This document shows, piece after piece, positions 43,652 to 52,374 of a stretch of 64,000 bases of DNA. Both the position numbers and the translations under genes were made by a program. Numbering within the stretch: the first letter of the stretch is position 1; each line of letters opens with the position of its first letter. Source of the stretch: UBA6059 sp040222235 (GTDB lineage Bacteria > Bacteroidota > Bacteroidia > Cytophagales > Cyclobacteriaceae); assembly GCA_040222235.1 (NCBI GenBank), contig JAVKDO010000037.1:56611-120610 (forward strand), given 5' to 3'. A model generated the notes under the pieces. That model was not told the origin of the DNA, made no database searches, and worked only from the letters and a program-made list of their open reading frames with translations.

Positions 43652-45925
43652 TTATTCTAGAATTCTCAATTTAGCAAAAGTCAATAATAGCGTTTTTTCG
43701 CCAGCCTTTTCAAAGTTGACCTTCGCTTTTCTGTTAGAGCCATTCAAGTCCATCTCCACCACCTCACCAAAGCCGAATTTGGGATGTTCTACTTTTTGTC
43801 CTGTCGTCAGATTACTCGTATCCGAAGGCTCAAAATCTGCTGAAGGTGTATGGACGATCTTATTGGTGTACTTCTTATTACTGCTGCTTGAGCGTACATT
43901 ATCGACAAAATTCTTGGCGAAGTAGCTCTCCGATGGAGAAGCCTGCGTAGTACTGCTGTACTTCTTGTTTACACGAATGAAAGAGGGATCGATATCCTCG
44001 AGGAAGCGACTTGGCTCACACGTCTTTAACCGACCAAAGCGATAGCGGTTGAGTGCGTAGGACAGCCATAGTTTTTTCTTAGATCGAGTGATCGCTACAT
44101 AAAACAAGCGGCGTTCTTCTTCGAGATCAGCCCGGCTACTCAGCATCATCTGAGACGGAAAGAGGTCTTCTTCCATTCCCACAATGAATACATAGGGAAA
44201 CTCTAGACCCTTGGCCATGTGGATGGTCATCATGGTGACCACATCATCTCCACCGTCTTTATTCGTATCCTGATCAGTCAGTAAGGCAATATCTTGCAAA
44301 AAGGCACCAACCTGCTTGTTCTCCGTTTCGGGATTGTCTACGAATTCTTTGATTGCATTGAGGAGTTCTTGTACGTTCTCATAGCGGCTCAGACCTTCGA
44401 TGGTCTTGTCCTCGTACAGCTCTTTGAGGAGGCCTGAATTCTTGGCGATTTGTGAGGCAGCCTCATACCCATCCTTCTTTTCTATCGCCAATTTGAAGCT
44501 TTTGATCAGGGTAACAAACCCATCGACAGCATTGGCCGAACGACCGTCTAAGAAGACTTTTACATTTTGGAGCACTTCCCAGATGCTGACGCCATTTTCG
44601 TTAGCTGCGACGATGATCTTCTCCACTGTAGAGGCACCTATACCTCTTTTGGGTAAGTTGATGATGCGGCGTAGTGCTTGCTCGTCATTTTGATTTACCG
44701 TGAAGCGGAGATAGCCCAGCAGGTCTTTGATCTCCTTGCGCTGGTAAAAGGATACACCACCTACGATCCGGTATTTGATATTCTTCCGGCGCAGCGCCTC
44801 CTCCATCGCGCGAGACTGACTGTTGGTACGATAGAGTATCGCAAAGTCCTTATTGCCAAGATGCTGATGGTTCTTTTCTTCGAAGATCGCGGAGGCGACC
44901 AAAGAGCCTTCTTCATTGTCGTTATTGGCTTTGACCAGTTCGATAAGCTCGCCACTGTCGTTATCCGTCCAGACGTTCTTTTGGAGCTGCCCCTTGTTCT
45001 TATCGATTACTGAATTAGCGGCCTTGACAATAGTTTGTGTGGAACGATAGTTCTGCTCCAGCTTGATCACTTTTAGATCGGGGAAGTCTTTCTCAAAATT
45101 GAGAATATTCTGAATGTCTGCACCACGGAAGGCATAGATACTCTGTGCGTCATCACCTACTACGGCAATGTTCTGATGAACAGCCGCCAGCTTTTTTGTG
45201 ATAAGGTACTGAGAGACATTCGTATCCTGAAACTCATCCACCAATACGTATCGAAACCGTTGCTGGTATTTGTTGAGCACATCAAGGTGCTCTTTGAATA
45301 GCACATTGGTGTTGAATAGGAGATCGTCAAAGTCCATCGCGTCGGCCTTGAAGCAACGCTCCACATAGGTCTTGTAGATTTTGCCCATCTCAGGCTTCAT
45401 ATTGGCTGCATCGTCCGACTGATAGATGGGATTGTTAAGATATTCCCGATAGGAGACGAGTCGGTTTTTTGCGGAAGAGATGCGATTGTAAACCACATTT
45501 TGCTTGTAGACTTTGTCATCCAGACCCATCTCTTTCACTATAGCGCGGATGAGCGACTTGGAGTCGTCTGTATCGTAGATTGTGAAGTTGCTCGGGTACC
45601 CCAATTTTGAGGCTTCTGCTCTCAGAATCCTGGCAAAAACTGAGTGAAAGGTACCCATCCACAGATTTCGGGCATCATTGCCGACCACAGCCTCGATTCG
45701 CTCGCGCATCTCAGCTGCGGCCTTGTTGGTAAAGGTGAGCGATAAGATGGAGAATGGATCTACCTTATGCTCTCTGATCAGGTGAGCTATGCGAAAAGTG
45801 AGTACCCTGGTCTTTCCTGACCCTGCACCTGCAATGATCATACTGGGCCCTTCTACATTGACTACACCTTCTAATTGTGGGGGATTGAGACTGTCGAGAT
45901 ATCCTGCTTCGGAACTTTCTAGCAT
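43652..45925 (-). CDS. pcrA: ATP-dependent 3'-5' DNA helicase PcrA/UvrD
   Basis: The 757-residue superfamily 1A helicase carries all motifs: AGAGSGKTR (Walker A), LTFTNKAAAEMRER (Ia), DEFQDTN (II), VGDDAQSIYAFRGAD (III), QNYRST (IV), VTMMTIHMAKGLEF (V) and FYVAITRSKKKL (VI). A C-terminal Tudor-like module (HPKFGFGEVVEMD) of the PcrA type binds RNA polymerase in homologues. It works in nucleotide-excision and replication repair. The ROK gene follows 14 nt downstream. The start at 45925 fits the usual N-terminus (LNPPQLEGV). Confidence 0.95.
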   Translation of the reverse strand: MLESSEAGYLDSLNPPQLEGVVNVEGPSMIIAGAGSGKTRVLTFRIAHLIREHKVDPFSILSLTFTNKAAAEMRERIEAVVGNDARNLWMGTFHSVFARILRAEASKLGYPSNFTIYDTDDSKSLIRAIVKEMGLDDKVYKQNVVYNRISSAKNRLVSYREYLNNPIYQSDDAANMKPEMGKIYKTYVERCFKADAMDFDDLLFNTNVLFKEHLDVLNKYQQRFRYVLVDEFQDTNVSQYLITKKLAAVHQNIAVVGDDAQSIYAFRGADIQNILNFEKDFPDLKVIKLEQNYRSTQTIVKAANSVIDKNKGQLQKNVWTDNDSGELIELVKANNDNEEGSLVASAIFEEKNHQHLGNKDFAILYRTNSQSRAMEEALRRKNIKYRIVGGVSFYQRKEIKDLLGYLRFTVNQNDEQALRRIINLPKRGIGASTVEKIIVAANENGVSIWEVLQNVKVFLDGRSANAVDGFVTLIKSFKLAIEKKDGYEAASQIAKNSGLLKELYEDKTIEGLSRYENVQELLNAIKEFVDNPETENKQVGAFLQDIALLTDQDTNKDGGDDVVTMMTIHMAKGLEFPYVFIVGMEEDLFPSQMMLSSRADLEEERRLFYVAITRSKKKLWLSYALNRYRFGRLKTCEPSRFLEDIDPSFIRVNKKYSSTTQASPSESYFAKNFVDNVRSSSSNKKYTNKIVHTPSADFEPSDTSNLTTGQKVEHPKFGFGEVVEMDLNGSNRKAKVNFEKAGEKTLLLTFAKLRILE

Positions 45926-46020
45926 AGAGACAAAAATAGTCTACCATAGAAAGATGCTTGTCACTTTAGGCGAATAATATTGGCCAATGATCTAAATCAA
46001 AAGAAGTAATTATTCAATTA

Positions 46021-46036
46021 AACTGATTTAGCAGTT
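46021..46036. promoter_or_regulatory. Upstream operator of BlaI-type repressor (predicted)
   Basis: AACTGATTTAGCAGTT is an imperfect palindrome (5-bp arms AACTG/CAGTT) 34 nt before the blaI-like start codon. The second copy starts exactly 20 bp downstream, so both lie on the same face of the helix. BlaI repressors bind such dyads as dimers. Confidence 0.65.
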
Positions 46037-46040
46037 GTAT

Positions 46041-46056
46041 AACTGAAAAATCAGTT
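46041..46056. promoter_or_regulatory. Downstream operator of BlaI-type repressor (predicted)
   Basis: AACTGAAAAATCAGTT has perfect 6-bp arms and extends to 9-bp perfect arms (46038-46046 and 46051-46059) around a 4-nt centre. It lies 14 nt before the start codon at 46070, so bound repressor would cover the transcription or translation start. Confidence 0.75.
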
Positions 46057-46069
46057 ATAAGTTTAAACT

Positions 46070-46426
46070 ATGGAAAAGTTGACTAAAGCGGAAGAACCCG
46101 TGATGCAGGCTTTATGGAAGCTAAAAAAGGCGTTTGTCAAAGAAATCATAAACTGCCTGGCGGATCCTAAGCCTCCCTACAATACTATTTCATCATTGGT
46201 GAGAATTCTGGAAGAGAAGGGACTAGTGAATCACGAGACATTTGGTCGAACACATCGATACTTCCCTGTCATTTCCAAGGGTGACTATCGCAAGGGGCTT
46301 ATGCAAACCGTGATCAAGGAATATTTTGATGGATCACTGACTTCTCTTGTCTCTCAAGTAGTCAGCGAAAAGGAGTTGACCGCAGAAGAAGTTGAGGAGC
46401 TTCAAAAGCTTATTAAAAAACCCTAA
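46070..46426 (+). CDS. BlaI/MecI/CopY family winged-helix repressor
   Basis: The 118-residue protein has the family's N-terminal winged helix (KAEEPVMQALWKLKKAFVKEIINCL, YNTISSLVRILEEKGLVNHETFGRTHRYFP) and a C-terminal dimerisation helix pair (LTAEEVEELQKLI). Family repressors leave DNA when cleaved by an M56 protease, and such a gene follows after 10 nt. Two predicted operators lie directly upstream, so it probably represses its own operon. No beta-lactamase gene is present; the regulated targets elsewhere are unknown. Confidence 0.93.
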   Translation: MEKLTKAEEPVMQALWKLKKAFVKEIINCLADPKPPYNTISSLVRILEEKGLVNHETFGRTHRYFPVISKGDYRKGLMQTVIKEYFDGSLTSLVSQVVSEKELTAEEVEELQKLIKKP

Positions 46427-46436
46427 CAAAGACGTT

Positions 46437-48212
46437 ATGAACTATTTAATAGAATCTTCAGTCCTACTCGGCCTATTCTTCTTAGTCTACACGCTGCTTA
46501 AGTCCGACTTGAGTACTGGGGCTAGGAGGTACTTATTGCTATGCTCGTTGGTTTGTGCGACGATTATCCCAGTTCTGGAAGTCGACCTTATGGTTGCTAG
46601 CCAAGCTGGTTCAGACTTTCCTCAACCCATTCCAGCTAACTTCATCTCTATTGACCAGGTGGTCGGAAGTAATTCGATACTAACGGAAAACCTGGATGAG
46701 CAAGTTATGCCTGGCAACAAAGTTTCTGAAGCTGACAAAGATGAGACGTCCCCAGTCAATTGGCTCTTGTGGTTAGCGGCCCTCTATGGCTGTGTGGTCA
46801 TAGCACTAACAGTTCGACTGATTTACGGTGTTTGGTCTGTCTTTAAATTAAAAACATGCAGTAAGAGTTCGGTGCATGACGATCAGATGTACTATCAAAC
46901 ACAGGCGACAAATCTCACCGGTGCTTCTTTCTTTAATCTTCTCTTCCTCAACGAGCATATATGCGATGCAGCTCATCGCAAAATTATCCTTTACCATGAG
47001 CAGACCCACGCGCGACTTTACCATAGTCTGGATATTCTCTTAGCAGAATTGTATTGCTGTTTCTTCTGGTTCAATCCGGTGAGTTGGATGACTAAAAAGG
47101 AAATAAGTCTAGTGACTGAGTTTGAAGCTGATGAACGATCTTCTTCGAGGTTTGGTGCGCAAGTCTATTCCACGGCGTTGGTGGACTTGACCGTTCAGCA
47201 TCAGCACAATTCATTGCTTCAGCCTTTTGCTCAAAAAAGCATCCATCGGAGACTATCTCATCTTGGGAAGGAGAAGACAAAGGGGCGGTGGTATTCGCTA
47301 CCGGCAATCGGATCCACGTTTCTTATTGGGTTCTACTTTTTCGGATGCCAGAGCGCTGATGATCTGTTTTTGAAAGACTACAGCGGTCAAAGTCCAGACA
47401 ACATTAAAAAGATTACCACTACCTACATCAGTCATCAATCCGATACTCAGCAGAAGGATGGACAGGTCATTGCGGTAGCCAATTTCGATACCGAGGGGGA
47501 CGTAGAGGACCTTACCGAGTATATGAGCTATCCTTATGATCATAAAAAACCAGTCGAGCACAGCTTTTTAGCTACACCGATTTCAAAAAATCTTCCTCAC
47601 TTCATGGATGGGCTTGATATGAAGAGTGCTGAGAATCACTTACTGTATGGAAATGACTGGTCAATGATATATATGAATTCTGCTCATAAAATAGATCCGC
47701 GTTTGGGGTTTAGGTTTGAGACGGATCGCTATAAACGCGAAGTGACTACAATGGCTGATAACTACCCCACTCAAATATTTGAAGGTATGAGGGCAGAGGA
47801 TGGAACAGTTCTTCAGGCATATATCAAAGATTTTGAGTATGCAGACAATAAGATCAAGCGATTCACTGAAACTATGGTCATGTCAGCCCGGCTTTTCGAA
47901 GGTGTTAAGATGTACCGTTCTCCTGCCAAGGTCATGACAGATACTCATAGTATGATTATGGATAGGACTTATGAATATGAAGGAGATGGTCTGACAGCTG
48001 TAAAGACCAAACTGCGCGAAACAAGATTCACTTATGATGGTACCTTGATCAAGTCCTCTGAATACTATATTAAAGAGACACTATTCAATCGTCGCGTCTA
48101 CCACTACAACGAAGCTGGACTAAAAACTAAGACAGACATCTACAATATGAACAACGAGCCAGAATATACCATCTACTACAATTACGATTTTTGGGGAGAT
48201 TCGGAAGACTAG
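46437..48212 (+). CDS. BlaR1-like M56 membrane zinc peptidase with YD-type C-terminal tail
   Basis: ATG 46437 (MNYLIESSVLLGLFF) is chosen, giving 591 residues. Membrane segments lie at about residues 5-22, 30-45, 110-128 and 270-287. The zinc-binding motif HEQTH (H187, E188, H191) with downstream EFEADE marks an M56 peptidase. By analogy with BlaR1/MecR1 it cleaves the BlaI-like repressor on receiving a signal. The extracytoplasmic C-terminal part of about 290 residues is not a penicillin-binding domain. It ends in short YD-like repeats (YEYEGDGL, FTYDGTLI, YHYNEAGL, YYNYDFWG) that resemble bacterial YD/RHS-type strands, suggesting another ligand. It overlaps the convergent BLUF gene by 4 nt. 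Confidence 0.88.
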   Translation: MNYLIESSVLLGLFFLVYTLLKSDLSTGARRYLLLCSLVCATIIPVLEVDLMVASQAGSDFPQPIPANFISIDQVVGSNSILTENLDEQVMPGNKVSEADKDETSPVNWLLWLAALYGCVVIALTVRLIYGVWSVFKLKTCSKSSVHDDQMYYQTQATNLTGASFFNLLFLNEHICDAAHRKIILYHEQTHARLYHSLDILLAELYCCFFWFNPVSWMTKKEISLVTEFEADERSSSRFGAQVYSTALVDLTVQHQHNSLLQPFAQKSIHRRLSHLGKEKTKGRWYSLPAIGSTFLIGFYFFGCQSADDLFLKDYSGQSPDNIKKITTTYISHQSDTQQKDGQVIAVANFDTEGDVEDLTEYMSYPYDHKKPVEHSFLATPISKNLPHFMDGLDMKSAENHLLYGNDWSMIYMNSAHKIDPRLGFRFETDRYKREVTTMADNYPTQIFEGMRAEDGTVLQAYIKDFEYADNKIKRFTETMVMSARLFEGVKMYRSPAKVMTDTHSMIMDRTYEYEGDGLTAVKTKLRETRFTYDGTLIKSSEYYIKETLFNRRVYHYNEAGLKTKTDIYNMNNEPEYTIYYNYDFWGDSED

Positions 48213-48652
48213 TTGCTCAAATCAGCAAAATCGCGATAGTTCTTTTGGTAGAAGAGCCTCAGAAAGATTTTGGCGGGGTGACTCTGGTTGTCTATTGCAT
48301 CTTGTGTAAAAAACGCTTCGATATCTGTGTAGCCAGAGAGTTGTTCGAACTCGGCTTTGTCAAGTACTTTCAGTGCCATTTTCCAATCTGGGAATAGACG
48401 TTCCTGAGCGGGACCTTCCAAGATGACAGCTACCTTATTATGTCTGCCATCGGCTTTTATGTTTTTATACAACTCGAGTACATTGTTCTCAGGCCCTTCG
48501 AGTAGCTGAATAAATTTACCGTCTATATGCAGTAGCATGCCCGTAATGTCAAACTTCTTATTGTTGGCAATAGATGTTGTCAGCAACTCTCGGAGCTGCT
48601 CTTCAGTGAAGACGCTGTTGGCATAGCTAGCATACAAGAGATAGTAGAGCAT
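48209..48652 (-). CDS. BLUF-domain blue-light (FAD) sensor protein, 147 aa
   Basis: A short BLUF protein. By comparison with AppA the photocycle residues are conserved: Y7 (LYASYA), N31 (IANNKKFDITG), Q49 (KFIQLLEG) and W90/M92 (FPDWKM). FAD bound here would sense blue light by rearranging Gln and Tyr hydrogen bonds. Only about 40 residues follow the domain, so there is no built-in enzymatic output; it must act through a partner. Its 3' end overlaps that of the M56 gene by 4 nt. It lies 12 nt downstream of the class V aminotransferase gene and may be co-transcribed with it. Confidence 0.93.
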   Translation of the reverse strand: MLYYLLYASYANSVFTEEQLRELLTTSIANNKKFDITGMLLHIDGKFIQLLEGPENNVLELYKNIKADGRHNKVAVILEGPAQERLFPDWKMALKVLDKAEFEQLSGYTDIEAFFTQDAIDNQSHPAKIFLRLFYQKNYRDFADLSN

Positions 48653-48664
48653 GACTAAACGAGA

Positions 48665-50173
48665 TTACGATAGACCATCATACCATTCGTCGATATGATT
48701 TATTCGATCACCTGATTCGCTACGATGAAAAAACTCATTTCGTTTGAAATCATAGACATAATCCTCCGACCAGGTTTGCCCATTTTTTGTGACTTCTTTT
48801 AAGGCAGTGATGATGTAATCCATTTCTTCATTGGTCATGATAGGATGGATAGACAAGCGAACCCAGCCTGGTTTTTCCGATAGGCCTCCTTCATCAATCT
48901 GATCTGTTATTGACTTAGAGGTTTCTTGGCTGATGTTGAGCAGGTAGTGACCATAGGTGCCGGCACAAGAGCAGCCACCACGCGTTTGAATGCCAAACTT
49001 GTCATTGAGCAACCGTACCACCAGATTGAAGTGGAGGTGCTCGATGTAAAACGAAATTACTCCTAGTCTTTCCTCACAGTGTGCTGCCAATAGCTGTAGG
49101 CCCTCGATCGACTTCATGGCAGGGAGTAGCTGTGATAGCAGCTCATGCTCACGTTCCATCATGCGATCCACGCCCATGTCCTCTTTCAGCTTGACGGCCA
49201 ATGCAGCCTTGATTGTTTGTAAGAAAGGTGGCGTACCACCGTCTTCTCTTGCCTCTATATCATCGAGGTACTTATGTCCTCCCCAAGGATTAGTCCAGAC
49301 GACCGTGCCACCGCCGGGTTCGTCAGGTATTTTGTTCGTATAAAGCTGCTTGTCAAAGACTAGTATACCAGGCGCTCCTGGACCTCCCAGGAACTTGTGA
49401 GGGGAAAAGTAAATGGCATCCAATCGAGCCTCATCGTCCTCAGGATGCATATCAATGGAGACGTAAGGTGCTGAGCAGGCAAAATCCACAAAGCATAGAC
49501 CACCATGCTGATGCATGATTTTCGCTACGCGGTGATAGTTCGTTTCTATTCCGGTGACATTGGAGCAGGCCGTAATTGATGCTATCTTCCTTTTTCGGGT
49601 ACGGTACTTTGCGAGCAGCTCGAGGATGTAGTCGTAATCCAGCAGTCCTTCTGCATCTGGCATAATACTCTCTACATCAGCGATGGTCTCTAACCATGAA
49701 GTATGGTTGGAATGGTGCTCCATGTGCGAGAGAAAGACGACCGGTCGTTCGTCTTCTTCTATCACTATCCTATCGGAAAATCGCTCAGGTACTCTTAGAC
49801 CCAGCATGCGCTGAAACTTGTTGACTACCCCTGTCATGCCTGATCCTTCGGCGATGAGCAAATCTCCAGGACCCGCATTAACATGTCGCTTGATCACGCG
49901 CTGCGCATCATGATAAGCGTTGGTCATGAGGGTGCCGGTGGTGGTAGTTTCCGTATGAGTGTTGGCCACAAAGGGGCCCACCTTCTCAAGCAGAATAGAT
50001 TCAATAGGATGATAGAGCCTACCACTGGCAGTCCAATCAGCATAGACTAGTGGCATTCGGCCATAAGGAGTGGTAATAGTCTCGTTGTGACCAATCACTT
50101 TTTCCCGGTAGGGAAGGAAATACTCCTCGGTAGAAAGGTCGAGAGAGGCTAGAGTAGAGGTAGAGTTGCTCAT
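48665..50173 (-). CDS. Class V aminotransferase / cysteine desulfurase-like PLP enzyme, 502 aa
   Basis: PLP-fold type I features: NVTGIETNYHRVA, LCFVDFACSAPYVSIDMHPED (Asp of the PLP pocket) and FSPHKFLGGPGAPGILVFDK with the Schiff-base Lys. RGGCSCAGTYGHYLL contains the cysteine loop region typical of cysteine-desulfurase-like members (SufS/CsdA group). The family is longer than usual (502 versus about 400), with an N-terminal extension and an extra C-terminal segment. Whether it is a desulfurase or another aminotransferase cannot be determined. It is upstream of the BLUF gene. Confidence 0.85.
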   Translation of the reverse strand: MSNSTSTLASLDLSTEEYFLPYREKVIGHNETITTPYGRMPLVYADWTASGRLYHPIESILLEKVGPFVANTHTETTTTGTLMTNAYHDAQRVIKRHVNAGPGDLLIAEGSGMTGVVNKFQRMLGLRVPERFSDRIVIEEDERPVVFLSHMEHHSNHTSWLETIADVESIMPDAEGLLDYDYILELLAKYRTRKRKIASITACSNVTGIETNYHRVAKIMHQHGGLCFVDFACSAPYVSIDMHPEDDEARLDAIYFSPHKFLGGPGAPGILVFDKQLYTNKIPDEPGGGTVVWTNPWGGHKYLDDIEAREDGGTPPFLQTIKAALAVKLKEDMGVDRMMEREHELLSQLLPAMKSIEGLQLLAAHCEERLGVISFYIEHLHFNLVVRLLNDKFGIQTRGGCSCAGTYGHYLLNISQETSKSITDQIDEGGLSEKPGWVRLSIHPIMTNEEMDYIITALKEVTKNGQTWSEDYVYDFKRNEFFHRSESGDRINHIDEWYDGLS

Positions 50174-50335
50174 GTCGATGTTGCTTAAGTAAATCTACAA
50201 TAATTCGCTTATTGTCGGTAGTATGGACTTTAGGTGAGAATTGCGGTAGCGGATCATGTCTGTGATTAGAAAATTAGCCTTACCTTTGATTCATAGAATA
50301 AGCAGTGGCGCCATGCCTCTAAACCCTGCATACAG

Positions 50336-50995
50336 ATGGAATATAATACCCAACGAGAGAATTTGAAGTTAAGAGAATACGGAAGGAACGTCCATAGACT
50401 GGTCCAGTACATGAAAACCGTAGAGGATAAGGACAAGCGCAATGTGCATGCCGAGACGATGATCGAATTGATGAAGTTCGTCAATCCAGCCATGAAGGAG
50501 TCGCCAGAATATGCCCAGAAACTATGGGATGACTTGTTCATTATGGCGGATTATGACCTGGATATCGACAGTCCGTTTCCTAAGCCAGAGGCTAACCTTG
50601 ATAAGCCACCAAAAAGAGTTGCTTATCCAAAGATGGACGTTCGCTTCAAGCACTATGGAAAGAACATAGAGCTACTCGTGCAAATAGCAAAAGAGAAGAC
50701 TGACCCTGAGGAGAAGAAATGGTCAACCATCTACATAGGCAAATTGATGAAGGCTTTCTATGCTGCCGGTAATCGTGAAAACATCGATGACTCTATCATC
50801 ATTAAGAATATCAGAGAGCTGTCCAATAACGAGTTGGACCTGGATGTAGAGGAAGTAAGAGAAGGCAATCTCTTCGAAGGTGGTAGGATCATCAATGATC
50901 GTCCCAACGCAAGTCGTGAGAGCTATAGTAACGATCGCAATAGAAGAAATAACAAAGGTGGTAAGAAGAATTTCAAAAGAAGACGCCCTCAATAA
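50336..50995 (+). CDS. DUF4290 family protein
   Basis: The 219-residue protein is basic at its C-terminus (SYSNDRNRRNNKGGKKNFKRRRPQ), has no signal peptide and repeats the phrase 'YGRNVHRLVQYMK' / 'YGKNIELLVQIAK' in two halves. This matches DUF4290, a Bacteroidota-restricted family usually encoded just upstream of murA. Here its TAA stop is followed directly by the murA ATG. The basic tail suggests RNA or ribosome binding. Function unknown. Confidence 0.93.
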   Translation: MEYNTQRENLKLREYGRNVHRLVQYMKTVEDKDKRNVHAETMIELMKFVNPAMKESPEYAQKLWDDLFIMADYDLDIDSPFPKPEANLDKPPKRVAYPKMDVRFKHYGKNIELLVQIAKEKTDPEEKKWSTIYIGKLMKAFYAAGNRENIDDSIIIKNIRELSNNELDLDVEEVREGNLFEGGRIINDRPNASRESYSNDRNRRNNKGGKKNFKRRRPQ

Positions 50996-52303
50996 ATGAG
51001 TTCTTTTCGTGTAAGGGGAGGCGCCCAGCTGAAGGGTGAGATCATCCCTCAAGGTGCCAAAAATGAGGCCTTACAAATAATTTCCGCAGTACTACTCACA
51101 CCCGAGACAGTACATCTTCACAAAGTGCCCAACATCCGTGATGTCAATAAGCTGATTGAGCTATTGGCAGATTTTGGTGTACGTATCGAGAAGACGGGAG
51201 AAGAGTCTTATCGATTTACGGCCAAGGATATCAACTTGGGCTTCATGGATAGTGATGTCTTTCGCGAAAAGGCAGGCTCACTCAGAGGATCTATTATGAT
51301 GCTCGGGCCATTGCTAGCGCGCTTTGGTAAGGGTAAAATGCCACGGCCTGGAGGAGATAAAATTGGTCGCCGCAGACTGGATACCCACTTTGTTGGTTTC
51401 GAGAAGCTCGGTGCGAAGTTTAGCTACGATGGTAAGTCTGGTTTCTATAGCATCAGTGCTAAGAAAATGACTGGCACCTACATGTTGCTAGATGAAGCGT
51501 CGGTGACAGGTACTGCGAATATCGTGATGGCAGCTGTAATGGCGGAAGGAACCACGACCATTTACAATGCCGCTTGTGAGCCTTACCTGCAGCAGTTGTG
51601 CAGAATGCTCAATAGCATGGGCGCAAAAATTGGCGGTATAGGCTCAAACCTTCTGACTATCGAAGGGGTAGAGTACCTCGGAGGTACGGAGCACACTATG
51701 CTTCCGGATATGATCGAGATTGGTAGCTTCATCGGTATGGCTGCAATGACAGAGTCTGAGATCACCATCAAGGATGCCCGAATCGACCAACTTGGACTGA
51801 TCCCAGACACTTTTAGAAGACTCGGTATTAAGATGGAGTTTCGCGGGGATGATATCTTTATTCCTTATCAGAAACATTACGAAATAGAATCATTTATCGA
51901 TGGATCGATCATGACCATCTCCGATTCGATATGGCCGGGCTTTACTCCTGATCTACTATCAGTGGTACTTACAGCATCGATTCAAGCTAAAGGTACGGTA
52001 TTGATTCATCAGAAGATGTTCGAGAGTCGCTTGTTCTTCGTGGACAAGTTGATTGATATGGGAGCGCAGATCATTCTTTGTGATCCTCACAGAGCTACGG
52101 TCATCGGTTTGGATCATAAGTACCCATTGAAAGGCATTCAAATGACTACTCCTGACATCAGAGCGGGAATATCGCTTTTGATTGCAGCGCTTTCTGCTGA
52201 AGGTACAAGCACTATTCACAATGTAGAGCAAATTGATCGTGGCTATCAGAATATTGACACCCGTCTTATAGCGCTAGGTGCCGATATCGAGCGGTTTAGT
52301 TAG
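50996..52303 (+). CDS. murA: UDP-N-acetylglucosamine 1-carboxyvinyltransferase (MurA), Asp-type active-site loop
   Basis: First committed enzyme of peptidoglycan synthesis: transfers enolpyruvate from PEP to UDP-GlcNAc in the cytoplasm. Full length (435 aa) with conserved K22-N23 (GAKNEAL), RGSIMMLGPLLARFG, DEASVTGTANIVMAA and the catalytic Asp in GFTPDLLSVV. The active-site loop reads RPGGDKIGRRRLDTH, so Asp121 replaces the Cys (Cys115 in E. coli) that fosfomycin alkylates. Asp variants are known from mycobacteria, chlamydiae and Borrelia and are fosfomycin-resistant. Overlapping operon with DUF4290. Confidence 0.97.
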   Translation: MSSFRVRGGAQLKGEIIPQGAKNEALQIISAVLLTPETVHLHKVPNIRDVNKLIELLADFGVRIEKTGEESYRFTAKDINLGFMDSDVFREKAGSLRGSIMMLGPLLARFGKGKMPRPGGDKIGRRRLDTHFVGFEKLGAKFSYDGKSGFYSISAKKMTGTYMLLDEASVTGTANIVMAAVMAEGTTTIYNAACEPYLQQLCRMLNSMGAKIGGIGSNLLTIEGVEYLGGTEHTMLPDMIEIGSFIGMAAMTESEITIKDARIDQLGLIPDTFRRLGIKMEFRGDDIFIPYQKHYEIESFIDGSIMTISDSIWPGFTPDLLSVVLTASIQAKGTVLIHQKMFESRLFFVDKLIDMGAQIILCDPHRATVIGLDHKYPLKGIQMTTPDIRAGISLLIAALSAEGTSTIHNVEQIDRGYQNIDTRLIALGADIERFS

Positions 52304-52374
52304 CAGTTGATTCTGCTCTGATTGTTGCAATAGCCGAATTGCTTCACAATAATCGTTAGGCTATCTTTAAAGAG

